From assembly GCF_008843145.1 (NCBI RefSeq), contig NZ_CP030265.1:1347001-1411000 (forward strand): a DNA stretch of 64,000 bases, written 5' to 3'. Each line of letters begins with the position of its first letter. The stretch's first letter is position 1. The stretch is from Skermanella pratensis. Lineage in GTDB: Bacteria; Pseudomonadota; Alphaproteobacteria; Azospirillales; Azospirillaceae. Made by a program: the position numbers and the translations under genes. The notes beneath the pieces were generated by a model. That model searched no databases and had not been told where the DNA came from. It saw only the letters and a program-made list of their open reading frames with translations. This document shows, piece after piece, positions 1 to 7,526 of the stretch.

Positions 1-628
1 GCAGCATGCCCATCGCCTCGATCACCTCCGCGTTCCGGACGGTGGACGCGATGTCGCCGAAAGACCGCGCCGCCGCCTCGTTGGCCTGGGCCAGCGGGCG
101 CCGGGTCAGCAGGTCGGTCAGCACGCTCATCAGGAACAGCAGCACGGCGGCACCCAGCGCCAGCCAGCCGTAGATCGGGTGCAGCAGGAACAGGACGGCC
201 AGGAACATCGGCACCCACATCACCTCCAGCGGCACCGTGATGGCGCTGCCGGTGATGAAGGAGCGCAGGTCGTTGAGGTCGCGGATCGCCTGGGTCGAGT
301 TGCGCTGGCTGCCGTGCAGGGTGTCGATGACGGCGGCCTGCAGGGTCGGGACGTTCAGCCGCATGGCGATCAGGTCGCCCATGATCAGGAAGACCTTGGT
401 CCGGATGAAGTCCAGCACCGCGTAAAGCATCAGCCCGCCGACCGCCACGACCGCCAGCATGATCAGCGTGTCGGTGCTCCGGCTGGTCATGACCCGGTCG
501 TAAACCTGCATCGTGTAGAGCGGCACGATGAGCATGAGAATATTTATGAAACAGCTGAGCACGGCAGCAAACACCATGCCCCTGCCGAGATGCCGCAGCG
601 TGCTGCGGAGTAGTGCGTGGTCATTCAT
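1..628 (-). CDS. Type I secretion ABC transporter (PrtD/HasD-type permease-ATPase), N-terminal part, cut by window edge
   Basis: An ATG at 626-628 opens a frame that runs without a stop to the left edge (about 209 codons). It encodes the membrane part of an inner-membrane ABC exporter for type I secretion. The signature LMLIVPLYTMQVYDRV sits at residues 31-46, and hydrophobic segments lie near 17-39, 54-74, 134-154 and 155-172. The NAEVIEAMGML stretch typical of the PrtD/AprD/HasD group ends the visible part. The ATPase domain, and any HlyD-type adaptor gene, would lie outside the window. An RTX protein at 15.4 kb has the kind of C-terminus such systems export, so it is a plausible substrate; that link is inference. 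Confidence 0.88.
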   Translation of the reverse strand, partial: MNDHALLRSTLRHLGRGMVFAAVLSCFINILMLIVPLYTMQVYDRVMTSRSTDTLIMLAVVAVGGLMLYAVLDFIRTKVFLIMGDLIAMRLNVPTLQAAVIDTLHGSQRNSTQAIRDLNDLRSFITGSAITVPLEVMWVPMFLAVLFLLHPIYGWLALGAAVLLFLMSVLTDLLTRRPLAQANEAAARSFGDIASTVRNAEVIEAMGML

Positions 629-1111
629 GCAGGGGACGGGCTCCAAGACGGGCGCTGGGTGCAATGCAATATTGCGGCAAAATGTTAAACGGGCGTTAAA
701 CGGCTGTTTCCCGGTCAGTTGCGCCGGTCGAAGATTTCGGCTTTCGTTAGAAAATAAGACAAATTCAAAACAAAATTCGGCGCTGGTCGGTTCCATATGC
801 AGAATTCGCCCGATCCGGGGCGGCACGCGCGACGCGCCTGGATTGCGCTGAAATTCAAATGAAATTCCACTTGGTTTGACTGCATGTCCACCGTGCTTTC
901 TTATAAATAAAACTGGTTAATATTCAAGTATGATCCGGATGTTCATTAACTTGCGGGTAATAATCGTATGATAAATATCATGTTCAATGGGGCTCGGAAC
1001 CAGCCGGACTCCAGAGTTTCCCGCATCAAGAGCCGTCAAAACCCCGCCAGGAGGGCGCAACGCCCCTCCTGGGCACCTGCGGTTTAGAGCGGTTCAATAA
1101 AGGAGCTTTGC
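629..1111. other. Intergenic region between divergent T1SS gene and galE
   Basis: About 480 bases without a convincing gene. The stretch 665-1000 is clearly more AT-rich than its surroundings, as expected for promoters of the two divergent genes. A GC hairpin at 1048-1071 (arms CAGGAGGGCG and CGCCCCTCCTG around a three-base loop, one bulged base) lies 40 bases ahead of galE, and could be a leader hairpin or attenuator. A clean ribosome binding site AAGGAG (1100-1105) precedes the galE ATG. No promoter boxes could be assigned with confidence. Confidence 0.5.
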
Positions 1112-2137
1112 ATGTCTCATCAGGAAACGGTCCTGGTCACCGGCGGCGCCGGTTTCGTCGGCAGCCACTGCGTTGCCGAATTGGTCGCCCGCGGCTATTC
1201 GGTGGTCGTTTTCGATAATCTCCAGCAGGGACACCGTGCCGCCGTCCCGGCCGAGGCCGAGCTGGTCGAGGGCGACCTGGCCAGCCCGGCCGCGTTGACC
1301 CGCCTGTTCAGCGCCTTCCGCTTCGACGCGATCCTGCATTTCGCCTCGAACTCGCTGGTGGGGGAGTCGATGCGCAACCCGCACCTCTACCTGCACGACA
1401 ACGTGGTGAACGCCCTTAACCTGGTGCAGTTCGCGGCCGACAACGGGGTCCGGCGCTTCGTGCTGTCCTCCACCGCCAACCTGTTCGGCATGCCGGACCG
1501 GATGCCGATCGACGAGAACACCGAGATCGATCCCGGCAGCCCCTATGGCGAATCCAAGTTCATGATCGAACGCATCCTGCACTGGGCCGACAAGGTGCAC
1601 GGCATGCATTCGGCCTGCCTGCGCTATTTCAACGCAGCCGGAGCTCATCCCGACGGGCACCTGGGCGAGGATCACGACCCCGAGACGCACCTGATCCCGC
1701 TGGTGCTCGATGTCGCGGCGGGAAAGCGGCCGCACATCGAAATCTTCGGCGACGACTACCCGACCCATGACGGCACCTGCATCCGGGACTACATCCACGT
1801 GTCCGACCTCGCCGATGCCCATGTCAGGGTCCTGTCCGCGCTGGATCACCGCAGCTGCCGGTACAACCTGGGCAACGGCAGGGGCTACACGGTGCGCGAG
1901 GTGATCGAGACGGCCCGGAAGGTGACCGGCCGCGACATCGCGGTGAAAGTCGGCGCGCGGCGCCCCGGCGATCCTCCCGTCCTGATCGCGTCGAGCGAGC
2001 GAATCCGCAATGATCTTGGCTGGGATCCGCGTTTCCCGGACCTGGAAACGATTATCCGGCATGCCTGGGATTGGCGCTGCCGCAACCCTCACGGATACGA
2101 GTCCGGGCCTGTTCGCGAGCTGATCGCTGTCGGCTAG
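1112..2137 (+). CDS. galE: UDP-glucose 4-epimerase
   Basis: A 341-residue extended short-chain dehydrogenase of the GalE type, which interconverts UDP-glucose and UDP-galactose (or the N-acetyl forms) in the cytoplasm using tightly bound NAD. The Rossmann motif [10 protein letters not shown] is at residues 10-19, a serine/threonine cluster SST is at 119-121, and the catalytic YGESK places Tyr145 and Lys149. The length matches the family. The start ATG has AAGGAG six bases upstream. Its position beside secretion and polysaccharide genes suggests a role in supplying nucleotide sugars for exopolysaccharide, though a housekeeping Leloir role cannot be excluded. Specificity for the acetylated sugar is not readable from sequence. 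Confidence 0.92.
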   Translation: MSHQETVLVTGGAGFVGSHCVAELVARGYSVVVFDNLQQGHRAAVPAEAELVEGDLASPAALTRLFSAFRFDAILHFASNSLVGESMRNPHLYLHDNVVNALNLVQFAADNGVRRFVLSSTANLFGMPDRMPIDENTEIDPGSPYGESKFMIERILHWADKVHGMHSACLRYFNAAGAHPDGHLGEDHDPETHLIPLVLDVAAGKRPHIEIFGDDYPTHDGTCIRDYIHVSDLADAHVRVLSALDHRSCRYNLGNGRGYTVREVIETARKVTGRDIAVKVGARRPGDPPVLIASSERIRNDLGWDPRFPDLETIIRHAWDWRCRNPHGYESGPVRELIAVG

Positions 2138-2502
2138 CAATGGAGATACAGACTATTTACGGTTCTTTTACAACTCTGAGCAAGGGTAAGAGGCGAATGT
2201 AAGTACGGGTTTACCCTGTCGGGGATGGGAAAGAATGAGCGGGAAAATCGCACATAACAATATTTCGAATTCAGCGACGAATTCCCGCTCGATGTACCGC
2301 TGGGAGGCGGCGGCAGACCGCCGAATCCAATGCCAACCACAGAGCGAAGCTTTATTACCTCGACGAGGAAAACAACGTGCCTACCAATGGACTGGCCTTC
2401 AAACGCAGCGTTCAGCCGGCTCAGACGGAAAAGGTGTCCAATGACGTGCTTCCCAAGCCCGATGGGATCGAAGGTGCGCGCATCGGACGAGGGGAGGAGG
2501 GC
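2138..2502. other. Leader/intergenic region before the MarR-type regulator
   Basis: About 365 bases between the galE stop and the preferred start of the regulator. The first half (2138-2280) is AT-rich and probably holds a promoter. The regulator's reading frame is also open from a GTG at 2377 with GAGGAA seven bases ahead, so part of this stretch may be translated as an N-terminal extension. No RNA gene or repeat was recognised. Confidence 0.4.
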
Positions 2503-3051
2503 ATGAACGGCATTTCCCGCCCCGAAACCGCGGCCGTCAACCAGGTTTCCGACAGCGCCGACGAGCAGCGGCCGGGGCGGATCCCCGCGACCGCGATCTA
2601 CCACGACATCGCCCGCATCGTCGAGCGCATGCACCGTCGTTTCCTCGACGTGGTCCGCGTCGAACTGGGGCGGGTCGGCATCGACGACATCAGCCCCGTC
2701 CAGGTGCTCATGCTGATGAACATCGGGACCGAGGAACTGTCGGTGCGCGACCTGATGGAGCGCGGGTACTATCTCGGCTCCAACGCATCCTACAACCTGA
2801 AACAGTTGGTCGAGACCGGCTACGTCGACCGCGCCCCCTCGCTGCGCGACCGCCGGTCGGCCCGGCTGCGCCTGTCGGAGAAGGGCATGAGCCTGTGCGG
2901 CGAACTGCGGCGGCTGGAGGCGACCCAGGCCGACGCCCTGATCCGCACCGACGACGACAACGCCGATTTCGACACCACGTACCGCACCCTGCGCCGGCTT
3001 GAGCGCGCCTGGAGCGACATCATCCGCTACGACGAGCGGGATTTCGACTAG
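2503..3051 (+). CDS. MarR-family winged-helix regulator, LdtR-like
   Basis: A 182-residue DNA-binding protein from the preferred ATG at 2503, which follows a strong GGGGAGGAGG ribosome binding site; a GTG at 2377 would add 42 residues. The core (helix RIVERMHRRFLDVVRVELGR, then GIDDISPVQVLMLMNIG, the recognition segment RGYYLGSNASYNLKQLVETG and the wing DRRSARLRLSEKG) matches the alphaproteobacterial group containing LdtR, a MarR regulator linked to cell-wall L,D-transpeptidases and stress. The target here is unknown. The stop codon TAG overlaps the first four bases (CTAG) of the MITE-like element that begins at 3048. Family assignment is firm; equating it with LdtR is recognition from memory. 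Confidence 0.85.
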   Translation: MNGISRPETAAVNQVSDSADEQRPGRIPATAIYHDIARIVERMHRRFLDVVRVELGRVGIDDISPVQVLMLMNIGTEELSVRDLMERGYYLGSNASYNLKQLVETGYVDRAPSLRDRRSARLRLSEKGMSLCGELRRLEATQADALIRTDDDNADFDTTYRTLRRLERAWSDIIRYDERDFD

Positions 3052-3237
3052 TGGCTCGGCACAGTGGTTTTGATTGATTTATCGTAGGTCGGCCTCGGCC
3101 GAAGGCCGATGCCGACAGCGTGGCCGGAGCGTTGACGCAGGGTGTCGGCGTTCGCCCTGACGGGCGAAGGCCGACCTACGCCACTACGGCACTCCGCTCC
3201 GCCGAACGTCATCAAAAACACTGGGCAGGACCACTAG
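3048..3237 (+). repeat. MITE-like element, copy 1 (190 bp)
   Basis: A short non-coding element bounded by CTAG at 3048-3051 and CTAG at 3234-3237. Imperfect terminal inverted repeats run inward from both ends (left TGGCTCGGCACAGTGG, right read inward TGGTCCTGCCCAGTG, both followed by TTTTGAT). An internal hairpin has arms CGTAGGTCGGCCT and AGGCCGACCTACG. Copy 2, at 55055-55244, is the same length, inverted, and differs at only about six positions. Boundaries of the YTAR type are what IS5-family transposases produce, so a non-autonomous IS5-type MITE is likely. The left boundary supplies the stop codon of the MarR gene. Confidence 0.8.
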
Positions 3238-3243
3238 CGGACC

Positions 3244-3329
3244 GGGAAACCAGGGTCAGACCACCATTTCCCCGAATTTTTGCCGCGATGGGACCCTCGT
3301 GTGAAATGGTGGTTTGACCCCGGTTTCCC
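3244..3329. repeat. Long inverted repeat (REP/BIME-like) directly beside MITE copy 1
   Basis: Two 27-base arms, 3244-3270 and 3303-3329, are inverted copies matching at 25 of 27 positions (left arm begins GGGAAACCAGGGTCAGACC; right arm ends TTTGACCCCGGTTTCCC) and are separated by 32 bases. The motif resembles the widespread GGGTCTGACCCC extragenic palindromes tied to REP-associated tyrosine transposases; that family link is from memory. It starts six bases after the MITE, so two unrelated mobile repeats are stacked in this gap. It overlaps any upstream start proposed for the following gene. Confidence 0.7.
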
Positions 3330-3376
3330 TCGCAGGTGAACAAACAGGTGCACTTCCCGAAGCGGAAACGAAGGAC

Positions 3377-4564
3377 ATGACCGCCACTTCCGTCAACTGC
3401 GCGCTGAGCTATGCCGACGTCCAGCGCCTGCTGGCCGATCCGTCGCCCGAGGCGCGGATCGCGACCGTGTCGAAGCTGGTCTCCGACCTGGAAGGCGGTG
3501 AGCTCGCCGGACCCGAGAAAGCCATCGCGACCGACATCCTGCACCGGCTGGCGATGGACGCCGAGGCCGCCGTCCGCGAGGCGGTGGCCTGGCAGATCCA
3601 CAACAGCCCCCTGCTGACCGACTCGCTTGCGACCCGCCTGGCGCGCGATATCGGGCGGGTCGCGTTCCCGGTCCTGCGCAACGCTCCCTGCCTGACCGAC
3701 GATCTCCTGCTCCAGGTCATCGCCGACCGGGACGCCGAGAAGCAGCTGGCGGTCGCCGGGCGCCCGGAAGTGTCCTCGCGGGTCGCCGACGCCATCGTGG
3801 AAACCGACAACGTCACGGTGATCGTCCGCCTGCTGCGCAACGACGGCGCGACGATCCGCGATGCGACGCTGCACAGGACCCTGGACCGCTACGGCATGCT
3901 GGGCGCCGTCAACGAGGCGATGGCGGGGCGCTCCGGGTTGTCCCTGGCGGTGATCGAGAAGCTGATCGCCTATGTCTCCGAGGAGATCCGCAGCCGACTC
4001 GTGGAGCGGCATCGACTGTCCCCCGTGCTTGTCGCGGAGATCGTCGGGCGCGGGCGCGAGGCCGTGACCATGCTGCTGCTGAAGCCGCTCGCCGACAGTA
4101 CGGCCGACCTGGAAGTGATGGTCCGCCATCTCGACCGCGACGGGCGCCTGAGCCCGTCTCTGATGCTGCGGGCTCTGTGCGCCGGTGAACTGGATCTCTT
4201 CACCATCGGCCTCGGCGTGCGGGCCGGCGTCCCGGTCGAGACCGCGCGCCTGCTGGTCTGGGACGACGGTCCGCTGGGCCTTCGGGCGATCTTCGAGAAG
4301 GCCGGGTTTCCGCAGGCGCTGTTGCCGCCCTTCCGCACCGCGATCGAGGTGGTCAAGCGGATGGACTATGGCGGGCGCGACGCCGGACGGGAGGACTATC
4401 AGGTCGCCGTGCTGGCGCGCGTCTTCGAGGAGTGCGGCGCCGTCGAGGAGCGGATGGTCGACGACCTGCTGTTGCAGCTTTTCGACCAGAAGTCGGACGA
4501 GGTGATCGAGCGGGCGATGGAGCGGGCGGGAATGCCGTTCCATCCGGTCCGCGCCGCCCGCTGA
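3377..4564 (+). CDS. DUF2336 domain-containing protein
   Basis: A 395-residue, largely alpha-helical cytoplasmic protein of the alphaproteobacterial DUF2336 group, whose function is unknown. It begins with helical HEAT-like stretches (LLADPSPEARIATVSKLVSD near residues 16-35; VREAVAWQIHNSPLLTDSLA) that suggest a protein-protein interaction scaffold. No signal peptide, membrane segment or catalytic motif is evident. The ATG at 3377 is preferred because the earlier in-frame start at 3314 lies inside the right arm of the inverted repeat at 3303-3329, which is unlikely to be coding. It precedes a ChaC-like gene on the same strand by about 95 bases. Confidence 0.75.
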   Translation: MTATSVNCALSYADVQRLLADPSPEARIATVSKLVSDLEGGELAGPEKAIATDILHRLAMDAEAAVREAVAWQIHNSPLLTDSLATRLARDIGRVAFPVLRNAPCLTDDLLLQVIADRDAEKQLAVAGRPEVSSRVADAIVETDNVTVIVRLLRNDGATIRDATLHRTLDRYGMLGAVNEAMAGRSGLSLAVIEKLIAYVSEEIRSRLVERHRLSPVLVAEIVGRGREAVTMLLLKPLADSTADLEVMVRHLDRDGRLSPSLMLRALCAGELDLFTIGLGVRAGVPVETARLLVWDDGPLGLRAIFEKAGFPQALLPPFRTAIEVVKRMDYGGRDAGREDYQVAVLARVFEECGAVEERMVDDLLLQLFDQKSDEVIERAMERAGMPFHPVRAAR

Positions 4565-4659
4565 CAGGGCAGGGACGCTGTACAGGCGTTGAAAAAGCCG
4601 CGATGCTTGACGATGTTCGGCATCGCCGCCTTTCCGCTTCCGGTACGATTGCTGTTTTC

Positions 4660-5361
4660 ATGCCCCTTTCCGACCAGTCGACGCCCGTCCCGCTGACCCG
4701 CGAGGAACTTCTCGACCACGACCGCCGCCGCAGGATGATGGAGGCGTATCCGTGGATGAAGACCTGGACCGACGAGGAGCTGGACCGCTCGCTGGAGCGG
4801 ACCCTGAAGTCCCGGCCGGCGGACGGCACGGGCAGGGGGGGCGTCTGGGTTTTCGCCTATGGCAGCCTGATCTGGAACCCGACCTTCGCCTTCGTCGAGC
4901 GGCGCACGGCCCGGATCCGCGGCTATCACCGACGTTTCTGCCTCCGCGCCGACATGGGGCGGGGAACGCTTGAGCGGCCCGGCCTGTTTCTCGGCCTGGA
5001 TCGCGGCGGCCAATGCGCCGGCGTCGCTTTCCGCATAGCGGAAGAGCAGGCCGCGCATGAGTTGACGCTGCTCTGGCGGCGTGAAATGATTACCGGAGCC
5101 TATGTTCCGCGATGGCTGAAGGCCGAAACCGAAGAGGGACCCGTTCACGCCATCGCGATGACGATCAACCGTAATTACTCCCGCTATGTAGGTGACTGGA
5201 CCCATGCGGAGACAGTCAAGGCCATAGCGATGGCGGAAGGACGGTTCGGCCGTTGCTCGGACTACTTGTTCAATACGGTCGAGCATTTGGCGGAATTGGG
5301 GTTGCGCGATCGCATGCTGGAACGTTTTGCCGCAGAGGTACGCCGATTTCTTGCCAGCTAG
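4660..5361 (+). CDS. Gamma-glutamylcyclotransferase, ChaC-like
   Basis: A 233-residue protein from the ATG at 4660 (longer in-frame starts exist at 4432 and 4603 but encode a low-complexity, shadow-like leader). The ChaC fold is marked by FAYGSLIWNP with Tyr67-Gly-Ser-Leu, the substrate-binding loop of gamma-glutamylcyclotransferases, followed by the RIRGYHRRFCLRA strand and a conserved acidic segment in the LLWRREM region. Members of this family cleave the gamma-glutamyl group of glutathione to 5-oxoproline and Cys-Gly in the cytoplasm. Start choice is moderately uncertain because no clear ribosome binding site precedes 4660. Confidence 0.85.
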   Translation: MPLSDQSTPVPLTREELLDHDRRRRMMEAYPWMKTWTDEELDRSLERTLKSRPADGTGRGGVWVFAYGSLIWNPTFAFVERRTARIRGYHRRFCLRADMGRGTLERPGLFLGLDRGGQCAGVAFRIAEEQAAHELTLLWRREMITGAYVPRWLKAETEEGPVHAIAMTINRNYSRYVGDWTHAETVKAIAMAEGRFGRCSDYLFNTVEHLAELGLRDRMLERFAAEVRRFLAS

Positions 5362-5474
5362 AGTCGCGCCACTGCCACACCCCCAAAGAGAGTGTGGACA
5401 TTATGAGTCCGATATCACCTATCTCATGAACTCCAAAGTTCTTCCCGCCAACCAGTATCCGGTTACGTCCAAGT

Positions 5475-7070
5475 ATGATCACAGATGTGCGCAACTTGTC
5501 CGATGGGACGGTGATCGACTCCGACATTTGCATCGTGGGAGCCGGTGCGGCTGGTATCACGCTGGCCATGGAACTGATCGGCCACAACTTCTCGGTCAAC
5601 CTGCTGGAGAGCGGCGGGCTCGACTTCGAAGACGACGTCCAGGCGCTGAACGACGGCGACTGCGTCAGCGAGCACAAGGTCGATCTCCTGTGGAGCCGCC
5701 TGCGCTATTTCGGTGGCACGACCGGCCATTGGGGCGGCAACTGCGCGCCGCTCGACGAACGCGACTTCGAGGCCCGTTCCTGGGTGCCCGACAGCGGCTG
5801 GCCAATCGCCAAGAAGGATCTGGCGCGGTTCTACCCGCGGGCATACCGCTACTGCGAGTTGCCGTCCGACGATTATTCGGTCGAGCACTGGACCGAGGTT
5901 TCCGAGAAGTTCCGCAAGAGCCGGATTCCGGTCGGCGGCGAGTCGATCGGGGAGAAGCTGTTCCTGAAAAGCCCGCCGACCCGTTTCGGCGATGTCTACC
6001 GCGCCGATCTCGCCAAGCCGGACAGCCAGTGCACTGTCTATCTCCACGCCAACGTCGTAGAGATCGAGACCGGGGAGGACGCGTCCGAGGTCCTGGGGCT
6101 CCGGACCCGCGACGTGGGCGGGCGGGGCTGCCGCTTCACCGCCAGGATCTTCATCCTCGCCAGCGGCATCGAGAACGCGCGGCTCCTGCTGCTGTCCAAC
6201 AAGGTCCGCCCCAACGGGCTGGGCAACGACCATGACGTGGTCGGCCGCTACTTCATGGCGCACACCACCATCCGCACCGGCCGCGCGATGCTGGAGGTGC
6301 CGAAGGAGACGGTTCGGTACTACGGCCTGGACAGCTGGGCCTCCCGGTTCGAGAGCGGCGGCGCGCCCTTCGTGAACGCCCTGCAGCCGACCTACGAGGT
6401 CCAGCAGCGGGAAGGCATGCTGAACAGCGTCGTGTTCTTCGACGAGTCCTACGAAGGGGAGCACGCGCCGGGCTTCGTGGCTCTGCGCAAGATGGTCAAG
6501 CAGATCATCCAGGGCCGCATGCCCGACCGTCTCGGGGAAAACCTCGGCAAGGTGATCGGCGACCTGGATTCGGTCGCCAGGGCGCTCTATGCCCGGGCCA
6601 GCGGCAACAGCGCCTACCGGGCTCTGGAGCTGCGCTATTTCGCGGAGCAGGCGCCCAACCGCGACAGCCGCGTGATGCTCGGTCCCGACCGCGACGCGCT
6701 CGGGCAGAACCGGCTGGTGCTCGACTGGCGGCTCCAGCAGATCGACAAGCACACGATCCTGCAGACCCAGGATCTGGTCGCCCGCGAATTCGGCAGGCTC
6801 GGCGTCGGCCGCCTGCAGGTCGAGTTCGAGAACGAGGACGATCCCTGGCCGAAGAATGTCGATTCCTCGGCCCACTTCATGGGCACGACCCGGATGAGCA
6901 AGGATCCGCGCCATGGAGTCGTGGACGAGAACTGCCGGGTCCACGGCGTAAGGAACCTGTACGTCGCCGGCGGATCGGTGTTCCCGACGGCCGGGGCGAC
7001 GATGGTGACGATGAACATCGTCACCCTTGCCGTGCGTCTGGCCGACCACCTGATCGGCAAGCTGGCCTGA
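5475..7070 (+). CDS. GMC-family FAD-dependent oxidoreductase
   Basis: A 531-residue flavoprotein of the glucose-methanol-choline oxidoreductase superfamily. The FAD-binding GAGAAG is at residues 22-27, RYFGGTTGHWGGNCAPLD near 77-94 is the family's second FAD-contacting motif, and the C-terminal domain has SSAHFMGTTRMS with His467 followed by LYVAGGSVFPTAGATMVTMN, which closes the active site. No signal peptide is visible, so it is probably cytoplasmic or peripheral. The substrate (alcohol or sugar) cannot be read from sequence. A terminator-like hairpin follows at 7099-7119. Confidence 0.9.
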   Translation: MITDVRNLSDGTVIDSDICIVGAGAAGITLAMELIGHNFSVNLLESGGLDFEDDVQALNDGDCVSEHKVDLLWSRLRYFGGTTGHWGGNCAPLDERDFEARSWVPDSGWPIAKKDLARFYPRAYRYCELPSDDYSVEHWTEVSEKFRKSRIPVGGESIGEKLFLKSPPTRFGDVYRADLAKPDSQCTVYLHANVVEIETGEDASEVLGLRTRDVGGRGCRFTARIFILASGIENARLLLLSNKVRPNGLGNDHDVVGRYFMAHTTIRTGRAMLEVPKETVRYYGLDSWASRFESGGAPFVNALQPTYEVQQREGMLNSVVFFDESYEGEHAPGFVALRKMVKQIIQGRMPDRLGENLGKVIGDLDSVARALYARASGNSAYRALELRYFAEQAPNRDSRVMLGPDRDALGQNRLVLDWRLQQIDKHTILQTQDLVAREFGRLGVGRLQVEFENEDDPWPKNVDSSAHFMGTTRMSKDPRHGVVDENCRVHGVRNLYVAGGSVFPTAGATMVTMNIVTLAVRLADHLIGKLA

Positions 7071-7098
7071 GTCCGACCTTCCTTCGTCCTGCGGGAGA

Positions 7099-7119
7099 TG
7101 GCCGGATCAAGTCCGGCCA
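7099..7119. terminator. Hairpin between convergent genes
   Basis: A perfect 8-bp stem TGGCCGGA / TCCGGCCA with a five-base loop lies 29 bases after the GMC stop codon and faces the small lipoprotein gene on the other strand. There is no strong T run, so strength is uncertain, but placement between convergent genes supports a shared terminator. Confidence 0.5.
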
Positions 7120-7174
7120 GGACGGAGGGGGGAACGAAGCGGCGCCCGGCAGGCCGGTCGCGGCTTTGCCGTCC

Positions 7175-7330
7175 TCAATCGGAAATCGGGTATGTCACGA
7201 TATCGACCGCGGCGCCGGTCACGGTCACGGCGGCGGAGCCGACGGTGGTGACCGCCCCGACCGTCGTGCCCACTATGCCGCAGCCGCAAAGGTTAGTGAG
7301 CAGGCAAAGTAAAGCGGTAATTCGAACCAT
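7175..7330 (-). CDS. Small lipoprotein (51 aa)
   Basis: A 51-residue protein read leftwards from the ATG at 7328-7330. It starts with Arg3 and a hydrophobic run ITALLCLLTNL, then LCGC, a plausible lipobox placing the lipidated cysteine at residue 17. The mature part is a short Gly/Val/Thr/Ala-rich tail (GTTVGAVTTVGSAAVTVTGA) ending VDIVTYPISD. Tiny lipoproteins with this glycine/valine pattern occur in many alphaproteobacteria; I recall the family (NF038104-type) but have not checked it. Function is unknown; probable location is the inner leaflet of the outer membrane. Confidence 0.6.
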   Translation of the reverse strand: MVRITALLCLLTNLCGCGIVGTTVGAVTTVGSAAVTVTGAAVDIVTYPISD

Positions 7331-7393
7331 GGATGCGCTATCCTGAAGCCGGCCTTACCTCGATGGTGTCGGCCATGCCTCCTTTGATGCACT

Positions 7394-7460
7394 ATGCGGT
7401 TCCCGGTCACAAGACCGTCATGATCCATCCGCAAACTGTCCCGGATCCTGGGAACCGCAT
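7394..7460. repeat. Perfect 11-bp inverted repeat upstream of the antiporter
   Basis: ATGCGGTTCCC (7394-7404) is exactly mirrored by GGGAACCGCAT (7450-7460), spaced 45 bases, in the gap between the divergent lipoprotein gene and the antiporter. Nothing else is recognised in this gap. It could be a pair of regulator half-sites or the base of a leader stem-loop ending 66 bases before the antiporter start. Confidence 0.45.
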
Positions 7461-7526
7461 TGGGGCAATCTGACCGTAACCGCGCACGCCGCCGCTTTCC
7501 TGATCTACGCATTCCGGGTTTCAGAC

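Noticed and set aside
3120-3317. Open frame starting MAGALTQGVGVRP, also found at the 5' end of a long minus frame ending at 55172
   Set aside because: Both lie inside the two copies of the MITE-like element; the shared protein sequence only reflects the duplicated non-coding DNA.
5463-7049. Long minus-strand frame opposite the GMC oxidoreductase (and similar long shadows opposite galE, nrdJ, accC, dinB)
   Set aside because: Long antisense frames are routine in GC-rich genomes; their translations are rich in His/Arg/Gln/Pro and show no family motifs, while the sense frames encode clear enzymes.
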